Below the pieces are notes generated by a model, which made no database searches, was not told where the DNA came from, and saw only the letters and a program-made list of their open reading frames with translations. This document shows, one piece after another, positions 32,756 through 41,250 of a DNA stretch of 42,672 nt. Within the stretch, counting starts at the first letter, position 1. Each line of letters opens with the position of its first letter. Source of the stretch: JANQRA01 sp035550735. Its GTDB lineage: Bacteria > Actinomycetota > Acidimicrobiia > Spongiisociales > ZC4RG35. Location: the NCBI GenBank assembly GCA_035550735.1, contig DASZOM010000035.1, forward strand, positions 1 through 42,672, given 5' to 3'. A program made the translations under genes and the position numbers.

Positions 32756-34713
32756 CGGGCGTGCGTCAGGCACTGCCCCCACCGGTCTCCCGTCCGTGGC
32801 TGTTGGCCGCGCTCGGTGTCTGGTTGGTGGTGTCGTGGCTGGGGCCGTCACAACCGACGCCGATCCAGGCGGGTGTCTTCGACGGCGAGGTGACGTTGCT
32901 ACGTGATGTGGTGCACGGCCGATTCGGGCCCTGGGCTCTGGGAAGGATCGGGCAGGGGACCGTTCTCGTCGACTTCGACGACGCGCCCGGTGCCGCTCGC
33001 GGTGACACTGTCGAGCTGGCCGGGACGTTGGACGGAGTCCCGGGGTGGATCGGAGCGACCGGTTACGGGTCGACACTCGACGTCATCGCGGTGGAACGGA
33101 CCACCCCGAGCACGTTCCTCCCGCATCGGGTAGGGAGAGCGATCAACGAGCGGGTGGAGGAGCGGCTGCAGCCGTTCGACCCGGGCCGGGCACTGCTCGC
33201 CGGATTCCTGGTCGGGGAGACCTCCCGGCTGGCTGAGTCGGATGTCGAGGCTATGCGACGAAGTGGCCTGTCTCACTTCGTGGCGGTAAGCGGCTCCAAC
33301 GTGGCTCTGTTTCTGGCCCTCCTGGCCGTCGTGGCCGGCCCGCTCGGCTGGGGTCCCCGGCGCCGGGCCATCCTCGGCCTCCTCGCCCTCCCCATCTACG
33401 TCGCTGCCACCCGCTTCGAGCCCTCGGTGCTGAGGGCCGCGTCGATGGCCGGGCTCGCCCTGGTCGGGAAGCTGTGCGGGGTCGTCCTCGAGACATGGCA
33501 GCTCCTCTCTCTGGCTGTCGTCATCCTCCTCCTCGCCGACCCTGGCCTGGCCTCCAACCTCGGCTTCCAGTTGTCGGTGGCGGCTAGCGCGGGAGTGCTC
33601 GTCGGGTCACGTCTGCCTGCGAGGGGTTGGGCCCATAGGGCCCTCCTCGTCTCGCTGGGCGCTCAGCTGGCCGTGGCGCCGCTTCTCCTGGCAGGCTTCG
33701 GGTCGGTCCCGGTCCTCTCGCCGATCGTCAACCTGGTCGCCGCTCCTCTGGTCGCCGTGGCGACGGTGCTGGGAGCGGTTGCAGTCCTCTGGCCCGGGTT
33801 CCTGGTCGGGCCGGCAGCATGGCTCGCCGGTTTGGTGCTCGGACTGGCCCGGGGGTCGGCCGGTTGGCCTCAGCTGGGCTCGCTGCACCTCGTGCTCGTG
33901 GTGTCGATGGCCGCGGTCGTGGTCCGGTTCAGGTCGCTCCGTCCGGTGGTGACGCTGACGGCCACGGGGCTGCTACTGGTCGCCCTGCTGACGCCGGGGC
34001 GCGACCTCCCCGTCGGATCGGTGGTCGTCCTCGACATCGGTCAGGGAGACGCCATCCTCCTCGATGGAGGGGAAGGCAGGTATGCGCTGATCGACGGTGG
34101 CCCCGATGAGATGGCGGTCTTCGACAAGCTGGCCGCCTACGGGGTGGACGAGCTCGAGCTCGTCGTTCTCACCCATGTCCACGCCGACCATGCCGGCGGT
34201 CTGATCGGGGTCGTGGGCCGGGTGCCCGTCTCGCAGGTGTGGGAGGCGGCCGCTCCTCATGTCACCGAGGCGTCGAGTCTTCTCTTCGACGAGCTCGCCC
34301 GTTATCGGGTACCGGTGGACGTCCCGGCGACCGGTGCGCGGTGGGAGCTCGGAGTCCTCGAGATCGTGGTAGAGGGTCCACGGCGTCGGTATGCGTCGCC
34401 CAACGACCAGAGCGTCGTTGTTACAGTCCACGGCCCGGCTCGGACCATGCTCCTGGCCGGAGACATCGAGCGCCATGCCCAGGCCGATCTCGGGGATCTG
34501 CGCGCCGACGTGCTCAAGGTGCCTCACCACGGGGCTGCCACCTCCGACCCGGGCTGGCTGGAGACAGTTGGGGCCGACCTGGCGGTGATCTCGGTGGGAG
34601 CCAACGACTACGGCCATCCCGCGCCGTGGGTGATCGACCTGCTCGACGATGGGGGACGGGTGCTTCGCACCGACACCACGGGTGACATCGTGGTCGATCT
34701 CACGACGCCGTGA
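32752..34713 (+). CDS. comEC: ComEC/Rec2 DNA-uptake channel protein
   Basis: The 653-residue protein has the full ComEC layout: N-terminal membrane helices and OB-like domain, the Competence helix bundle (about residues 150-410, starting LVGETSRLAESDVEAMRRSGLSHFVAVSG), and a C-terminal metallo-beta-lactamase domain (about 425-650) with VLDIGQGDAILLDGG and the metal motif THVHADHAGG. It forms the inner-membrane channel for single-stranded DNA, and the C-terminal domain may degrade the other strand. Other competence genes are not in this window. It overlaps the next gene by four bases. Confidence 0.92.
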   Translation: MTGVRQALPPPVSRPWLLAALGVWLVVSWLGPSQPTPIQAGVFDGEVTLLRDVVHGRFGPWALGRIGQGTVLVDFDDAPGAARGDTVELAGTLDGVPGWIGATGYGSTLDVIAVERTTPSTFLPHRVGRAINERVEERLQPFDPGRALLAGFLVGETSRLAESDVEAMRRSGLSHFVAVSGSNVALFLALLAVVAGPLGWGPRRRAILGLLALPIYVAATRFEPSVLRAASMAGLALVGKLCGVVLETWQLLSLAVVILLLADPGLASNLGFQLSVAASAGVLVGSRLPARGWAHRALLVSLGAQLAVAPLLLAGFGSVPVLSPIVNLVAAPLVAVATVLGAVAVLWPGFLVGPAAWLAGLVLGLARGSAGWPQLGSLHLVLVVSMAAVVVRFRSLRPVVTLTATGLLLVALLTPGRDLPVGSVVVLDIGQGDAILLDGGEGRYALIDGGPDEMAVFDKLAAYGVDELELVVLTHVHADHAGGLIGVVGRVPVSQVWEAAAPHVTEASSLLFDELARYRVPVDVPATGARWELGVLEIVVEGPRRRYASPNDQSVVVTVHGPARTMLLAGDIERHAQADLGDLRADVLKVPHHGAATSDPGWLETVGADLAVISVGANDYGHPAPWVIDLLDDGGRVLRTDTTGDIVVDLTTP

Positions 34714-35243
34714 TCTGCAACCATCCCGCCGTGAGCACCGGACGTCACCTCCTCCTGATCGGTGAGATGGGCTCCGGCAAGACCACGATCGGCGAGGCGG
34801 TCGCAGAGCGGCTGGGCCTCCCGCTCCTCGATTCCGATCGGGTCCTGGAACAGAGGACGGGGGAGACCGGATCGTCCATCGCCGACCGCGATGGGGTCGA
34901 TCGCCTGCACGAGCTCGAGCTGGAGATCTTTCTCGACATGGTTGCGGCGGACCAGGATTCGGTGATCGCCCCTGCGTCGAGTGTCATCGACTCCGAGCGT
35001 GCCCGGAAGCTGATCGCCGACCACTACGCCGTGTGGATCGACGCCGACGACGAGGTCCTCGTCGAGCGTCATCGGAGGGGATCGCATCGACGTCTGGTGC
35101 ATCCCGTCGAGCGCAGGAGACTGCGGGAGACGAGGGGCCGGCATTACTGCCAGCTGAGCCACGATCGCGTCGACACCGGCCGACAGTCGGTGGAGGAGTC
35201 GGTGGACCAGGTGATTCGGTCACTCGATGCCCGCGCCGGCTGA
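34710..35243 (+). CDS. shikimate-kinase-like P-loop protein
   Basis: The 177-residue protein (GTG 34710; GTG 34731 also possible) has Walker A GEMGSGKTT, the LLDSDRVLEQRTG segment with the Asp-Ser-Asp motif of shikimate kinase, and a basic lid (ERHRRGSHRR). Two shikimate-binding features are missing: the FRxxE Arg is replaced in LHELE, and the Gly-Gly-Gly loop is replaced by PASSV. It is thus a shikimate-kinase paralogue with a probably different substrate. It is coupled to comEC and has no aromatic-pathway neighbours. Its 3' end overlaps the convergent glycosidase gene by 24 bases. Confidence 0.7.
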   Translation: MICNHPAVSTGRHLLLIGEMGSGKTTIGEAVAERLGLPLLDSDRVLEQRTGETGSSIADRDGVDRLHELELEIFLDMVAADQDSVIAPASSVIDSERARKLIADHYAVWIDADDEVLVERHRRGSHRRLVHPVERRRLRETRGRHYCQLSHDRVDTGRQSVEESVDQVIRSLDARAG

Positions 35244-36488
35244 GAAGGCCTCGTAGAGCCGTTGCGCGTGGTGGGAGGGACGGCGATAGAACTCGTCGGC
35301 CTCGATGTCGAGAGTCACCTTCCGCTCCGGCGGGCGCACCAGCGCCGCCGAGGCGGCGAACTCCCGGATCACCTCGGCATGGGGCTTCAAGGAGCCGTCG
35401 GGGCGGACGAGGCCGAAATGACGTTCGTGTCTTGCCCCACCGTCGTCACATGGTGGTCGATCCCACAGCGACTCGTGGTAGTCGGCGAAGCACCACATGA
35501 ATGCTCCGGTCGCCCCGACTTCGACCAGGCGGGGCAGGGTGGCGGCGACATATCGGGCGAGATCCTCCTCGCCGGCCATGAACTGGGTGCGGGGGGCGCC
35601 ATACGACTCCCACTCCCAGGTGACCGACTCAGGACCGTCGGGGTTCGTGCACCCGCCCCATTCCTCGGCGAGACAGGGCTTCCCGCTGAGCGCTGCAACC
35701 AAAGAGCAGAGGTAGGGGACGAAGTCGGGGTCGAGCGGGTGCCGGGCCCAGGGCACATACATGGGGTAGCCGTGCATCACCGCCATGTCGGCCGTGGCGA
35801 ACACCTCGTCAACCCTGAGACCGTTGTCGGCGAAGACGTTGGCCGTGTGCAGACCCGTCGTCACCGGGTGCGCCGGGTCGAGTGTGCGCACCAGCTCGGC
35901 CATCTCGGCGACCCACCCCCGCCCGGCAGCCGCCGACTCCGGCTGTGCGAACAGGTCGGGCTCGTTGCCCAGGTTCCACATCCAGATCGCCTCGTGCTCC
36001 GCGTACTCGCCGACCACCGTCTCCAGGAGGAGTCGCTCGGCGGCCAGGGCGACCGGGTCGTGGAACATGTTCCGATAGGCGGACTCGACGACACGCCCCC
36101 CGCTGAGCACCTGACGGACGAACGGAGAGGCATGGGCCGGCGCCTTCGGGTCCAACAGCCATGACGGCGCCCAATTGGGCCCGCTCATGTGACCGGTGAA
36201 GAAGGTCACGTCCAGCCCGAGGCCACGCTCGGCCGCGGTGTCACAGACCTTCCCCAGGTCGGAGAGACGTTCGGAGGACACCGAGTCGGGTGTCGGCTGC
36301 CAGTCGTCCCAGAGCAGGAAGATCCGGACTACGTCCAACCCGAGGTGGGCGATCACATCGAATTCGTCGGCGACCTCGGCCGCATCGAACCCGGACCACC
36401 AGTACATCGCCTTTCGACGCGGCCAGTAGTTGACCCCGGTGAGGAATCGCTCGCCGTCGCCGGCCTGGTCCACCATCGCCGGCAGCAT
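35220..36488 (-). CDS. GH5-like glycoside hydrolase (clan A cellulase/mannanase type)
   Basis: The 422-residue TIM-barrel enzyme begins with FLTGVNYWPRRKAMYWW and has the retaining clan-A pair: acid/base Glu176 in WNLGNEPDLF and nucleophile in CLAEEWGG (Glu275 or Glu276). The order and the NEP motif fit GH5-like or beta-mannanase families; the exact family is not certain. There is no signal peptide, so it probably acts on imported oligosaccharides. A LacI-type operator (36494-36507) ends six bases before ATG 36488, and the gene diverges from the LacI gene, so it is almost certainly under that repressor. Confidence 0.82.
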   Translation of the reverse strand: MLPAMVDQAGDGERFLTGVNYWPRRKAMYWWSGFDAAEVADEFDVIAHLGLDVVRIFLLWDDWQPTPDSVSSERLSDLGKVCDTAAERGLGLDVTFFTGHMSGPNWAPSWLLDPKAPAHASPFVRQVLSGGRVVESAYRNMFHDPVALAAERLLLETVVGEYAEHEAIWMWNLGNEPDLFAQPESAAAGRGWVAEMAELVRTLDPAHPVTTGLHTANVFADNGLRVDEVFATADMAVMHGYPMYVPWARHPLDPDFVPYLCSLVAALSGKPCLAEEWGGCTNPDGPESVTWEWESYGAPRTQFMAGEEDLARYVAATLPRLVEVGATGAFMWCFADYHESLWDRPPCDDGGARHERHFGLVRPDGSLKPHAEVIREFAASAALVRPPERKVTLDIEADEFYRRPSHHAQRLYEAFSAGAGIE

Positions 36489-36493
36489 AGGCC

Positions 36494-36507
36494 TGAGAGC
36501 GCTTTCG
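36494..36507. promoter_or_regulatory. LacI-family operator O1 (glycosidase side)
   Basis: TGAGAGCGCTTTCG is a near-perfect LacI/GalR-type palindrome centred on AGCGCT. It lies six bases upstream of the glycosidase start codon and 75 bp (centre to centre) from the second operator, a spacing that allows cooperative looping. Confidence 0.75.
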
Positions 36508-36539
36508 TTCCCTCTCCACGAGCTGCTGTCGGGAATCGC

Positions 36540-36582
36540 TTGACAGGATTGGCTTTCTCGCGATATGTTGAGAGCGCTTTCA
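36540..36582 (+). promoter_or_regulatory. LacI-gene promoter overlapped by operator O2
   Basis: TTGACA (36540-36545), 18 bases, TATGTT (36564-36569) is an excellent sigma-70-type promoter. The operator TGAGAGCGCTTTCA (36569-36582) begins at the last base of the -10 box, so repressor binding would block initiation. This indicates autoregulation. Confidence 0.8.
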
Positions 36583-36599
36583 AGGAGGAGGCGTCTTCC

Positions 36600-37601
36600 G
36601 TGGCGCGAACGCTGGACGATCTGGCCGAGCTGAGCGGTGTGTCCCGCGCCACTGTCTCACGGGTCATCAACGGCGGCCCCGTGTCGGAGGCCACCCGACA
36701 ACGGGTGATGGAAGTCCTCGAATCGACCAACTACCGGCCCAACCTCGCCGCCCGCAACCTCGCCAGTGGCAAGTCGGGTGTGGTCGGAGTGGTGATGCAC
36801 GTGGCCGCCCCACTCACCTTCGCCGATGCCTACTTCGCCGAGCTCCTCACCGGCATCTGTGACTCTCTGTCCTCACAGGCGGCCGGCATGATGCTCTGGC
36901 TGGGCAACCGGACCAAGGAGGAGACCCTCGACAACATCCTCGGCATGGGGATGCTCGACGGGGTCATCGTCACCGCCGACACGATCGACGACCCCCTGGT
37001 CGACGGTCTGCGCGCCTCCTACATGCCTGTGGTCCTGGTGGGTCATCGTCGGGCGGATCGCGATGCCTCCTACGTGGACATCGACCACGAGGCGGCTGCG
37101 ATGGGGATCACCGACCACCTCATCCAAACCGGGCGCCGCCACATCTTCCACATCTCCGGGAGGCTCAACAGCGTGTCAGGGCGCGACCGGGCCATCGGGT
37201 TCCGAAGCGCTCTCAAGAAGGCGGGGCGATCCTCGGACGGCGCCGTGCTCACGGGCGACTACACCGACGAGAGCGGCTACGAGGTCACACGCAAGCTGAT
37301 CGCCGACGGTGTGGAGTTCGACGCTCTCTTCTGCGGGAACGACAACGCGGCGCGTGGTGCGTATCGCGCCCTGGCTCAAGCCGGGATCTCCATACCGGAC
37401 GAAGTGGCCGTTGCCGGATTCGACGACCTCGACTTCGCCTCCGAGCTCGATCCGCCGCTGACGACAGTTCGTCAGGGCGTCGGCGACATCGGGCACGAGG
37501 CCGCCCGAACTCTTCTCAGTCTTCTCGACAACCCGGAAACCGGACCGCGGAGGGTCCTGCTCCCCACCGAGTTGGTGGTGCGCAGGTCTACGGCGGAATG
37601 A
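36600..37601 (+). CDS. LacI-family transcriptional repressor
   Basis: This is a 333-residue protein from GTG 36600, which has AAGGAGGAGG upstream. The N-terminal helix-turn-helix reads TLDDLAELSGVSRATVSRVINGG with hinge NYRPNLAARNLASGKSGVVG, followed by a periplasmic-binding-like sensor domain ending with VAVAGFDDLDFASELDPPLTTVRQ. It controls the two flanking sugar genes through operators at 36494 and 36569 and probably the downstream ABC importer. The inducer is unknown; a beta-linked disaccharide is likely from the glycosidases around it. The longer upstream frame to 36189 is not used because it crosses the operators and promoter. Confidence 0.92.
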   Translation: MARTLDDLAELSGVSRATVSRVINGGPVSEATRQRVMEVLESTNYRPNLAARNLASGKSGVVGVVMHVAAPLTFADAYFAELLTGICDSLSSQAAGMMLWLGNRTKEETLDNILGMGMLDGVIVTADTIDDPLVDGLRASYMPVVLVGHRRADRDASYVDIDHEAAAMGITDHLIQTGRRHIFHISGRLNSVSGRDRAIGFRSALKKAGRSSDGAVLTGDYTDESGYEVTRKLIADGVEFDALFCGNDNAARGAYRALAQAGISIPDEVAVAGFDDLDFASELDPPLTTVRQGVGDIGHEAARTLLSLLDNPETGPRRVLLPTELVVRRSTAE

Positions 37602-37626
37602 CACCGGGCAGTCGGAGAAGCGAATC

Positions 37627-37644
37627 CGGGCGCTTCCGCGCCTG
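37627..37644 (+). other. hairpin between LacI gene and ABC binding-protein gene
   Basis: CGGGCGC-TTCC-GCGCCTG forms a seven-pair stem (one G-T wobble) with a four-base loop 26 bases after the LacI stop. It may end LacI transcripts or lie at the start of the importer leader. No T tract follows, and no clear LacI operator is visible in this 99-base gap. Confidence 0.4.
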
Positions 37645-37700
37645 GGCAGGGGTTGGGCCGGGGCCTGACCGAACAGCAACGAAGGAGGAGAGCAATCGCC

Positions 37701-39176
37701 ATGAGACGATGGAAAGACATCGCCGCAGTGGTGGCTCTGATGATGCTGATCGCAGCCTGTGGAGGAGGCGGCGGATCATCCGAGACCACCACCGGCGGCG
37801 GTACGGACACGACGCAGGGCTCCACAGACACAACGCAAGGCGCTACGGAAACCACTGGCGGATCCGGGGAGAAGGTTACCGTCAGATGGTTCATAGGTCT
37901 CGGTGCCGGTGGCCAGCCTGAGCAGGAAGCCGCCCAGCGGGCCGTCGTAGACGAGTTCAACGCATCCCAGGACGAGATCGAGCTCGTCATCGAGATCGTG
38001 GAGAACGACGTCGCCTACGAGACACTGGCCACCCAGATCGCCTCGGGGAACGCCCCCGACATCATCGGGCCGGTGGGTCGTGACGGCTCCAACGAGTACG
38101 CCGGCCTCTATCTCGACATCGAGCCATTGATCGAGTCGACAGGTGTCGACACGTCGATGTGGGAAGAGGCTGCGATCGAGAACCAGCGGGAGTCGGATGG
38201 GACCCTGGTGGGCCTGCCCTTCGCCTCGTACCCCTCGGTCATGTACTTCAACCGGGACCTCTTCGACGAAGCCGGTCTGCCCTACCCGCCACAGGAATAC
38301 GGTCCCGACGGGACCGCCGTCTATGGCGAGGGGACCGAATACGAGGGCCCGTGGGACTACGACAAGGTCGCCGAGCTCGCCCAGATCCTCACGGTGGACG
38401 CCAACGGCGTCGACGCCACGGATCCTGCATTCGACCGGACCAACACGGTGCAGTGGGGCTTCCACTGGCAGTGGACCACCCGGGTGTTCCAGAACGGCGC
38501 CTACTGGGGCGCCGGGTACCCGGTGGCCGATGACGGCTCGGCCGACATCCCGACGGCCTGGGAGGAGGAGTGGACCTGGTGGCACGACGCCATCTGGAAC
38601 CTGGGCATCTCACCGAGCCAGGAGCAGATGGACGCCATTGGTGACAACGTGTTCCAGACCGGGAACCTGGCCATGGCCACTACCCATCTCTGGTACACGT
38701 GCTGCATCTCCGATGAGGCCAACGACATCGTCGGTGACTTCTGGGACTTCGCCGTGGTGCCGGCTCACAACGGGAACGTGACGGCCAACATGCATGCCGA
38801 CACCTTCCGGATCCTGGCATCGACCAAGGTGCCCGAAGAGGCGTTCCGGACGATGTACTACCTGCTCACCGATGCGGCCCTGCCGCTCCTCACCGCCTAT
38901 GGAGCGGCCCCGGCCGATCCGGCGCTGACCGATGCGTTCATCGCATCGTTGGAGGGGCGTTACCCGCAGGGAGTCAACTGGCAGGTGGCACTGGACGGCG
39001 CGGCGTTCGCCGACGACCCGAGCCATGAGGCCGCAGTCCCCGGCTGGGGTGAGTACAAGGTGAGGCTCGCCGAGTTGGAGAGCGCGATCCTCTCCGATCC
39101 CGCCCTGGACGTGGCCACCAGCATCGCCGATGTGGAAGAGGATCTCACGCTGATCTTCGAGCAGAACGCGGACTGA
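37701..39176 (+). CDS. CUT1 sugar ABC transporter substrate-binding lipoprotein
   Basis: The 491-residue lipoprotein has signal peptide and lipobox LIAAC (Cys about 20) and a Gly/Thr/Ser-rich linker with repeated TTQGxT-type units. It then shows the SBP_bac_1 fold: VTVRWFIGLG, ASGNAPDIIGPVG, LVGLPFASYPSVMYFNRDLFDEAGLPYPP. These are hallmarks of oligosaccharide-binding proteins (MalE/UgpB group). Many Trp and Tyr residues in the middle suit stacking on sugar rings. ATG 37701 follows GAAGGAGGAG. It heads the importer operon with two permeases and the GH1 enzyme. Confidence 0.9.
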   Translation: MRRWKDIAAVVALMMLIAACGGGGGSSETTTGGGTDTTQGSTDTTQGATETTGGSGEKVTVRWFIGLGAGGQPEQEAAQRAVVDEFNASQDEIELVIEIVENDVAYETLATQIASGNAPDIIGPVGRDGSNEYAGLYLDIEPLIESTGVDTSMWEEAAIENQRESDGTLVGLPFASYPSVMYFNRDLFDEAGLPYPPQEYGPDGTAVYGEGTEYEGPWDYDKVAELAQILTVDANGVDATDPAFDRTNTVQWGFHWQWTTRVFQNGAYWGAGYPVADDGSADIPTAWEEEWTWWHDAIWNLGISPSQEQMDAIGDNVFQTGNLAMATTHLWYTCCISDEANDIVGDFWDFAVVPAHNGNVTANMHADTFRILASTKVPEEAFRTMYYLLTDAALPLLTAYGAAPADPALTDAFIASLEGRYPQGVNWQVALDGAAFADDPSHEAAVPGWGEYKVRLAELESAILSDPALDVATSIADVEEDLTLIFEQNAD

Positions 39177-39187
39177 GATCCGGTCAC

Positions 39188-40153
39188 ATGACCGTAGACA
39201 CTGGAATGGGGGCGATCGATCACCCGATCGCCCCCACCAGCCCCCAAGCGACACGAGGCGGCCTGGCACGAAGACGGGGCCGGGCCGGTCTCTGGTTCGT
39301 GCTGCCCTGGATCGTGGGCTTCCTCCTCTGGTACGCCGTCCCGATGGCCGCCTCCCTGTGGTTCTCGTTCACCGACTTCAACCTGGTGAGCAATGCGCCG
39401 ACCCGATTCATCCTCTTCGACAACTGGGAGCGATTCTTCGGCGACCCGGCGGTGCGCCAATCCGCTCTGGTGACGCTGAAATACGGAGCGTTGGCACTTC
39501 CGGTGGCGGTCTTGTTCCCGATGTCGATCGCCTATCTGCTCGTCTCCAAGTCGTTGAAGGCGCGGGAGGCGTTCCGGGCCCTCTTCTTCATGCCCTCGAT
39601 CATCCCCTTCGTCGCCGGTGTCCTCATCTTCGGGGGCATCATGAATGGCCAGATCGGTTGGGTGAACAAGATGCTCGCCGTGGTCGGCATCGACGGTCCC
39701 AACTGGTTCAACGACCAGACGTGGGTCTACCCCTCCCTGGTCTTCATCGGGCTGTGGGGTGTCGGCAACGCGATGATCATCTACATCGCCGCGATGAATG
39801 CGGTGCCCTCGTCCCTCTACGACGCCGCCCGCATCGACGGCGCCTCGGAGTGGCAGATGTTCCGCCACGTCACCTTCCCGGTGATCACACCGATCATCTT
39901 CTACAACATCGTCATCGCGCTGATCGGCATCTTCAATTACTTCCTGGTGCCGTTCGTTCTCAACAACGGCTCCGGCGACCCCGGCGGGGCCACCCTGTTC
40001 TATGCCCTCTACTTCTTCCGTCAGGGTTTCCAGTTCTTCGACATGGGCTACGCCGCCACGGTCGCCTGGGCCCTCTTCATCGTGGCGGTGACAATCACGG
40101 GCCTGCTCTTCTGGTCGGCGAAGTACTGGGTCCACTACGAGTACGAGTCTTGA
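39188..40153 (+). CDS. CUT1 sugar ABC permease, MalF/UgpA type
   Basis: The 321-residue protein has six main hydrophobic helices, starting with LWFVLPWIVGFLLWYAVPMAASLWFSFTDFNL. The EAA loop that contacts the ATPase is ...SSLYDAARIDGASEWQMFRHVTFPVITPII. It forms the channel with the MalG-type protein encoded just downstream. The first 24 residues are polar, and their codons contain a perfect 12-bp hairpin (39207-39236), unusual for a coding start. ATG 39188 lies nine bases after the upstream stop codon (11 bases after the last sense base). Confidence 0.9.
   Translation: MTVDTGMGAIDHPIAPTSPQATRGGLARRRGRAGLWFVLPWIVGFLLWYAVPMAASLWFSFTDFNLVSNAPTRFILFDNWERFFGDPAVRQSALVTLKYGALALPVAVLFPMSIAYLLVSKSLKAREAFRALFFMPSIIPFVAGVLIFGGIMNGQIGWVNKMLAVVGIDGPNWFNDQTWVYPSLVFIGLWGVGNAMIIYIAAMNAVPSSLYDAARIDGASEWQMFRHVTFPVITPIIFYNIVIALIGIFNYFLVPFVLNNGSGDPGGATLFYALYFFRQGFQFFDMGYAATVAWALFIVAVTITGLLFWSAKYWVHYEYES
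39207..39236 (+). other. perfect 12-bp hairpin inside the 5' end of the permease gene
   Basis: TGGGGGCGATCG (39207-39218) pairs perfectly with CGATCGCCCCCA (39225-39236) over a six-base loop. It begins 31 bases after the binding-protein stop and lies within codons 7-17 of the permease. It may limit transcription or translation of the permeases relative to the binding protein. Confidence 0.7.
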
Positions 40154-40154
40154 G

Positions 40155-41243
40155 ATGACGGCGACTCTGGAACGACCGAGGGAACGTCAGGCCCGGGGCT
40201 CGGCGCCACTCCGGCGCCCTGGCCGTCGGAGGCTCGACCGATGGATGGTGACCGGCTTCACCGGCGTGGTCCTTTTCATCTTCCTCCTCCCGCTGGGATA
40301 CATGCTCGTGACCTCGTTGAAGTCGGAGCAGATGATCACCAACCTCGAGGGGCCGATCCTCCCCAAGTCCCCGGCGGTGTTCGAATACGAGGGCGAGCTG
40401 CTGGACATCTACACGGTGCCCATGGAGGACGGGTCGGTTCGCGATCTCGCCCTCTTCCAGCCGCGTCGCGACGTCTCCCAATTCGTCGACCCCGCCGATC
40501 CCGACGCCGGGCTCATCGAGTGGGAGGGGAACTGGAGGACGCTCGAGCCGGCCTACCAGCTCGACCCCCAATGGGAGAACTACTCCAGGGCGTGGGAGAT
40601 GATGGACTTCCCGCTGCTCTTGCGGAACACGTTCGTCATCGCAGGGGTCGGCACCTTCGGCGCCGTTGCCTCCTCGATCCTCGTCGCCTACGGCCTGGCG
40701 CGTTTCCATGTGCCCTTTGGGCGCACGATCATGGTGGTGCTGATCGCGACGATCATCCTCCCCAAGTTCGTCACCCTGGTGCCGACCTACGCCCTGTTCG
40801 TCCAGATCGGCTGGGTGGGGACTTGGCTGCCCCTGATCGTGCCCCATTTCTTCGCGAACGCCTTCAACGTCTTCCTTCTCCGCCAGTACTTCCTGACCAT
40901 CCCCAGGGAGCTGGACGAGGCGGCAACCATCGACGGCGCCGGCCCGATGCGAACCCTGTGGTCGGTGATCCTCCCGCAGATGAAACCGGCGATCGTCGCG
41001 GTCTGCCTGTTCCACTTCTATTTCGCGTGGAATGACTTCTTCGAGCCGATGATCTACCTGTCGACCCGCCCGGATCTGCAGCCGATCTCCGTGGGGCTGC
41101 GCACGTTCAACACCCTCTTCGACAGCCAACCTAACCTGATCCAGTCCGGCTCGATGCTGGCCCTGATCATCCCTGTGGTCGTCTTCCTCCTCGCTCAGAG
41201 GGTCTTCCTGCAGGGGATCGACCTGTCCGGAGTGCAAAAGTAG
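40155..41243 (+). CDS. CUT1 sugar ABC permease, MalG type, with extra external domain
   Basis: The 362-residue protein has TM1 at about residues 31-53, then an insert of about 65 residues between TM1 and TM2 (FEYEGELLDIYTVP to EPAYQLDPQWENYS). The usual core follows: NTFVIAGVGTFGAVASSILVAYGLARF, and an EAA loop RELDEAATIDGAGPMRTLWSVILPQMKPAI. Typical MalG proteins are about 280-300 residues. The insert would face the outside and might contact the binding protein. No ATPase gene follows; a shared MsmK/MalK-type ATPase elsewhere in the genome is presumed. Confidence 0.9.
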   Translation: MTATLERPRERQARGSAPLRRPGRRRLDRWMVTGFTGVVLFIFLLPLGYMLVTSLKSEQMITNLEGPILPKSPAVFEYEGELLDIYTVPMEDGSVRDLALFQPRRDVSQFVDPADPDAGLIEWEGNWRTLEPAYQLDPQWENYSRAWEMMDFPLLLRNTFVIAGVGTFGAVASSILVAYGLARFHVPFGRTIMVVLIATIILPKFVTLVPTYALFVQIGWVGTWLPLIVPHFFANAFNVFLLRQYFLTIPRELDEAATIDGAGPMRTLWSVILPQMKPAIVAVCLFHFYFAWNDFFEPMIYLSTRPDLQPISVGLRTFNTLFDSQPNLIQSGSMLALIIPVVVFLLAQRVFLQGIDLSGVQK

Positions 41244-41250
41244 GGAGCAC

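Noticed and set aside
37200..37217. A third LacI-like site (AAGCGCTCTCA) inside the LacI gene
   Set aside because: The match is only partial and lies within coding sequence; chance similarity is likely.
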